From Deltaproteobacteria bacterium (lineage in GTDB: Bacteria > Bdellovibrionota > UBA2394), in assembly GCA_017302715.1 (NCBI GenBank), contig JAFLCD010000008.1, positions 1 to 37,923 on the forward strand: a stretch of DNA of 37,923 bases, read 5' to 3'. Positions 34,709 through 37,923 of this stretch are shown here, piece by piece. A model generated the notes under the pieces. It ran no database searches. It worked only from the letters and a program-made list of their open reading frames with translations, and was not told the origin of the DNA. The number at the start of each line of letters is the position of its first letter. Positions within the stretch are counted from its first letter, which is position 1. Made by a program: the position numbers and the translations under genes.

Positions 34709-36144
34709 TCAAAGAAAAATCCGGGGATAGAAATTCCCTCGCGCTTTGGATCCAAAGTCTTAACGATTTTAAAGTCAGGATGATGAGCCAAGTCTAAAAG
34801 CTCAGCTCTTTCAGCTTCTGTAGCCGGAAGAACTTTAATCATTGGCTCACCGAGCTTGTCTCCACTCGGTCTAAACACAATGGCCTTTTTTCCGTTCGAA
34901 AGTAAACAGAGACTGCCCACGGGATAAACCCCCATCAGCCGAACAAAAACATAATAAATAATTGGATCAAGATCACCCGAATTATCTCTCGCCTGCGGAC
35001 CAACAGCTTTATTGCCTAGAATTTTTACAGCTTCGGATGGCGTATAGGCATCTCGAAAAGGTCGATCGCTAATGAGCGCGACGTATTGAGAAACGAGTCT
35101 GACTAATCGACTCTCGAGAGTAAGTGAAACTGATTTTACATCCGAGCCTCGAGATTGTTCAAAGATCGCAAGCAATCTTTCTAAGACTGGGCGACTCGAG
35201 CCCTGAAGACGAATGAGTTTGTAAACTCCCGATGTCTGAGCATCAAGAACTCTTTTGTATTCTACGGGTGTGAGTTTTTCATTTTTTAAAACAGCAGCGG
35301 CTTCGTTACCAAGTAAGCCCACATTATAAAGCAATCCCACTAATCCCAAATTCACCTGCTCACGGACAGAAAAATTAAGTTCTTTGGCAAGAACGATACA
35401 GAGCATACAAGTTGCGATGGCTTGAGAGACAGCAGCCGACTCAGAAGTTTCTTTAGCTGGATCTTCGCGAATCAAACTTAGTGAAATCAATTGATAAGGA
35501 GCAACTCGTGCAATCTCCACCATTTCCATCAATTCACGTCGAAGATTTTTTTGAGAATTTAATTTTTGACTGGTGATTCCCTCGAAATAATTTTCAGTAT
35601 GTTTTCGCAATAAAAAATAATGCTGAAGTGCATACTGAGGACTCAGCAAAAGTTGCTTTGTTTTTAAACGTAAATTTGCCTTACTAGGATCCATCAAAAC
35701 CAGATCAATGCCTGCGATCTTTGCTTGAAGCTCTTTAGGTCGTTGATGAACCGAATTATGAAGAGCCCATTTTGCAAAAAATTCTCCGATCACTTCTCGC
35801 TTGAGATCTTTATGAAAAGTGAGGCTCTCAATCATGGCGATTTCTACAGCATCGCCCACCACTTTCATCGCTTCGACTACAGAGAAATGATTCGTAATCT
35901 TATGGCCCATCAAAATAAAGAGATGATCTTGATAGCGCATCTCTACCTTGCCATCTTCTTTGGCATAATGACGAAGCTCATTTAAAGCTTTCTCAAAATT
36001 CTGAAAGGGTCTTTGAAGTGCAACGTTATGAATGTCGTGAACGCTTAAACTTTTAAGCAGTGCAAAAATAGAATTGAGAAAATCTCGTCGAGTTTGCTCA
36101 AATTCAGGAGATGCGATCTCTTGAGTGTTAGGACTTACGCTCAC
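34705..36144 (-). CDS. degenerate HD-GYP protein (pseudo-phosphodiesterase)
   Basis: A 479-residue protein. Residues about 240-375 follow the HD-GYP layout, but the metal residues are lost. LGLVGLLYNVGLLG (267-280) matches LGxLLHDIGKxG with Tyr273-Asn274 where His-Asp should be, and IFEQSRGSDV (327-336) stands in for the HHExxDGxGYP loop. The later helix YVALISDRPFRDAYTPSEAV (354-373) is typical HD-GYP, as is the tail VYPVGSLCLLSNGKKAIVF. Residues 35-128 form a strand/helix domain resembling one in the upstream partner. I infer a catalytically inactive sensor or scaffold. Its start overlaps the HEAT-like gene (ATGA). Confidence 0.78.
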   Translation of the reverse strand: MSVSPNTQEIASPEFEQTRRDFLNSIFALLKSLSVHDIHNVALQRPFQNFEKALNELRHYAKEDGKVEMRYQDHLFILMGHKITNHFSVVEAMKVVGDAVEIAMIESLTFHKDLKREVIGEFFAKWALHNSVHQRPKELQAKIAGIDLVLMDPSKANLRLKTKQLLLSPQYALQHYFLLRKHTENYFEGITSQKLNSQKNLRRELMEMVEIARVAPYQLISLSLIREDPAKETSESAAVSQAIATCMLCIVLAKELNFSVREQVNLGLVGLLYNVGLLGNEAAAVLKNEKLTPVEYKRVLDAQTSGVYKLIRLQGSSRPVLERLLAIFEQSRGSDVKSVSLTLESRLVRLVSQYVALISDRPFRDAYTPSEAVKILGNKAVGPQARDNSGDLDPIIYYVFVRLMGVYPVGSLCLLSNGKKAIVFRPSGDKLGEPMIKVLPATEAERAELLDLAHHPDFKIVKTLDPKREGISIPGFFFD

Positions 36145-37901
36145 GAAATATCTCCTCCCGAATTACCTTTGAAAATTTCTCTGGGAATTTCAGAGGTTGT
36201 TTTTTTAACAAACGAAATTTTTTGAATCATGTCTTTAAGCTCAGGAACCAAAGTCTCTAGCGGAGTTTTTTCTAGAAGCTTCGTGATAAATTCTGGCATG
36301 GTTTTGGCCATGGCTTTTGTTAAGACCATTCGTCTTTCGGTCTCGCCTTTTTTCTTGAAAAGTCCCGAACCAGGTTGCATCCAAAGCGCTTCTATCCAAG
36401 GAAATGCAACGTCTCCACCGATACGAATAATACTGATGTAGCCCACTTCTCTTTCGTCTGGCGCACTCTCTTTAAATTTATTCGATTCAAGATGGTTTTT
36501 TAGCATAATGAGTGAGTTCTTATTCTTGGAAGAAGAAATCAATTCATAGGCTTGAATGCGATCAGCAGGATTTTCTGAATTAAAATATTTTTCAAATATT
36601 TTAAGAGAATCAGCGGTGCCGATCGCGGCCAATTGTTTCAAAACCTTTTGTCGAACATTCGTGGTCGCGGTCTGTAATAAGCTTTCGAGAAACTTCTGAA
36701 AATGCTGGGTGGGTTTAGAAGCAAGAATATTAATCAGTGCTTCCCAACAGTCATTGGCAGGATTTTTTTGTACTTCTTGATTAAGCCACGTCATTTGTCC
36801 TGGAAGATTTTTCAAAACGCTTTCGGCAAAATTTTTCTGTAACCAAGGATGTGGGCCTAAAAGTAAAATCGAAAGTCTGCACGAACTCGCGGGAGCTTGA
36901 GACAAAATCTTAAGCAGTGCCTTATGATGATCCGAATGCGTAAAGAGTTTTGCAAAAACTTCTAATTGATCGGGAGAGAAAATAGAATCTAGAATTTTTT
37001 GATATTCCCCCGCTTGATCTATTTTTTCTTTTTGAAGTTGATAAAGCCTAACTAAGAGGGCCTCACCGAGATCAAAATACGAATCTTCTAAAATATTGAG
37101 CGCAACTTTAATGACTAAATCGCGACCGACTTGGCGTTGTTCCGGATCTCGATCGTTAAGTAAAAAGTGAAAGCCCATGACCAAAAGTCTTTCAACTGTT
37201 TCTCGCTCTTTCACGGGTGAGTCTTTAAGAGTCGTGATTGTTTCAATAACCTTCGAGACTTCTTCATTAGAACGTGTGAACTGAACAGGGTTCAGTCGAA
37301 ATTCATCCAAAACTTTCATATCATCGGGACGTAAACGTCTTTGAGCCGAAGTTTTTGGAATTGCTTTTGCAGAGGCAATTTTAGCCATGAAAGATTTCAT
37401 CTCTTCTTTGAGCTCGGGATCTTCTCTTTCAAGTTCAACTAAGATATCTGCACCCACTACTTCGAAATGATCGAAACGCTTTTCCATGAAAAGACAGTAG
37501 AGATCTTGGTCCATGAGTTCGGCTTTTGTGAAATCGGTGGCGAGAATTTGAATGACTTCTAAGAGTTCTTCTTTGGTAAACCCTTTTTTGAAAACGAGCA
37601 TTCGAATGCCATCCTGATAGAGCGCGAAGCTCAATGACGTTTTCTTTTCTTTGTTTGTGTAAACAACTTTTCGATCGAAGAAGATTTCAAAAGGCTTCAC
37701 CGTCATTTCAAGTTGATCAGCTTCTAAGAGTGCGCGTTCAAGAGCGCCTATCGTGTTTTCGTAAATATTTTGAATGACATCTTGGCCTGAAGCATAATTG
37801 TAGAGCTTGGCGGAGCGACTTGATTTTTCAAGTGCGTTGATAAAAATTTCAACGGCGTTTTTCTGACCTAATCCTGGCGATGACGCTGTTGTTTGTTCCA
37901 C
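36141..37901 (-). CDS. HEAT-like helical repeat protein
   Basis: A large cytoplasmic protein with no signal peptide. Its N-terminal 125 residues contain a strand/helix domain with FEIFFDRKVVY, DGIRMLVFKKG and TKEELLEVIQIL. From about 195 onward it is entirely helical, with HEAT-like pairs such as VRQKVLKQLAAIGTADSLKI and DRIQAYELISSSKNKNSLIM. GTG 37901 is preferred because GGGGGAG lies 5 bases upstream; ATG 37922 is in frame but its ribosome site is outside the window. It is coupled to the pseudo-HD-GYP gene. A protein-protein scaffold is likely. Confidence 0.68.
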   Translation of the reverse strand: MEQTTASSPGLGQKNAVEIFINALEKSSRSAKLYNYASGQDVIQNIYENTIGALERALLEADQLEMTVKPFEIFFDRKVVYTNKEKKTSLSFALYQDGIRMLVFKKGFTKEELLEVIQILATDFTKAELMDQDLYCLFMEKRFDHFEVVGADILVELEREDPELKEEMKSFMAKIASAKAIPKTSAQRRLRPDDMKVLDEFRLNPVQFTRSNEEVSKVIETITTLKDSPVKERETVERLLVMGFHFLLNDRDPEQRQVGRDLVIKVALNILEDSYFDLGEALLVRLYQLQKEKIDQAGEYQKILDSIFSPDQLEVFAKLFTHSDHHKALLKILSQAPASSCRLSILLLGPHPWLQKNFAESVLKNLPGQMTWLNQEVQKNPANDCWEALINILASKPTQHFQKFLESLLQTATTNVRQKVLKQLAAIGTADSLKIFEKYFNSENPADRIQAYELISSSKNKNSLIMLKNHLESNKFKESAPDEREVGYISIIRIGGDVAFPWIEALWMQPGSGLFKKKGETERRMVLTKAMAKTMPEFITKLLEKTPLETLVPELKDMIQKISFVKKTTSEIPREIFKGNSGGDIS

Positions 37902-37923
37902 GAAAACTCCCCCGATTGACATC

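Noticed and set aside
1-37923. CRISPR arrays, tRNA or rRNA genes, insertion sequences
   Set aside because: Reading the spaces between genes showed no repeat-spacer pattern, cloverleaf, terminal inverted repeats or transposase-like frames.

Overview
The window looks like chromosomal DNA from a Gram-negative, moderately AT-rich bacterium, most plausibly a member of the Bdellovibrionota (Bdellovibrio-like or related Oligoflexia). The reasons are the many lipoproteins and outer-membrane proteins, an FHA-GGDEF protein with the domain layout of Bdellovibrio DgcB, a PilZ protein, a degenerate HD-GYP protein, MurNAc-recycling enzymes, and three very good sigma-54 promoters in front of exported proteins. 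This placement is inferred from protein character; no phylogenetic marker was searched. No rRNA, tRNA, CRISPR array, insertion sequence or prophage was seen. Coding density is very high, no gene-free stretch exceeds 300 bases, and many neighbours overlap by 4 bp.

Layout. 1-1047 (minus): an outer-membrane protein cut by the left edge and a TPR-like lipoprotein. 1150-3257 (plus): a PilZ protein coupled to a ChaN/Tiki-like protein. 3271-10714 (minus): a tight seven-gene run made of acyl-CoA carboxylase beta, AmgK-like sugar kinase, MurU-like nucleotidyltransferase, a membrane-anchored TPR protein, ProS, a beta-barrel protein and a PDZ lipoprotein resembling an inactive HtrA. 10789-14730 (plus): M3 oligopeptidase, biotin carboxylase and biotin carrier protein, which with the divergent beta subunit make up a complete acyl-CoA carboxylase. 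14772-17277 (minus): xerD-like, scpA, scpB. 17480-18103 (plus): a sigma-54-driven exported protein of unknown function. 18140-26319 (minus): nusA-infB-rbfA-truB-rpsO-pnp, with a possible attenuator before nusA, a promoter overlapping the truB stop, and a long hairpin before pnp. 26584-28339 (plus): two exported proteins, the second with a HELQH metallopeptidase motif. 28330-30568 (minus): rimI-like, pyrK, pyrD. 30680-34114 (plus): a sigma-54-led cluster of M30-like metalloprotease lipoprotein, FHA-GGDEF cyclase and two MaoC-fold proteins. 34235-34708 (plus): a sigma-54-driven, near-leaderless small exported protein. 34705-37901 (minus): a HEAT-like repeat protein coupled to a degenerate HD-GYP protein.

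How the genes fit together. Core information processing (nusA to pnp, proS, xerD-scpAB, pyrKD) is interleaved with modules for envelope and nutrient handling. Peptide breakdown (M3 peptidase) sits with acyl-CoA carboxylation, and MurNAc recycling is transcribed with the carboxylase beta subunit; both would suit a cell that consumes macromolecules from other bacteria. Cyclic-di-GMP signalling recurs as PilZ, FHA-GGDEF and pseudo-HD-GYP. The most interesting parts are the sigma-54 set of exported proteins, the pairing of a surface metalloprotease with a diguanylate cyclase, the pseudo-HD-GYP/HEAT pair that appears to share an N-terminal domain, and the mutually exclusive RNA structures in the nusA leader.
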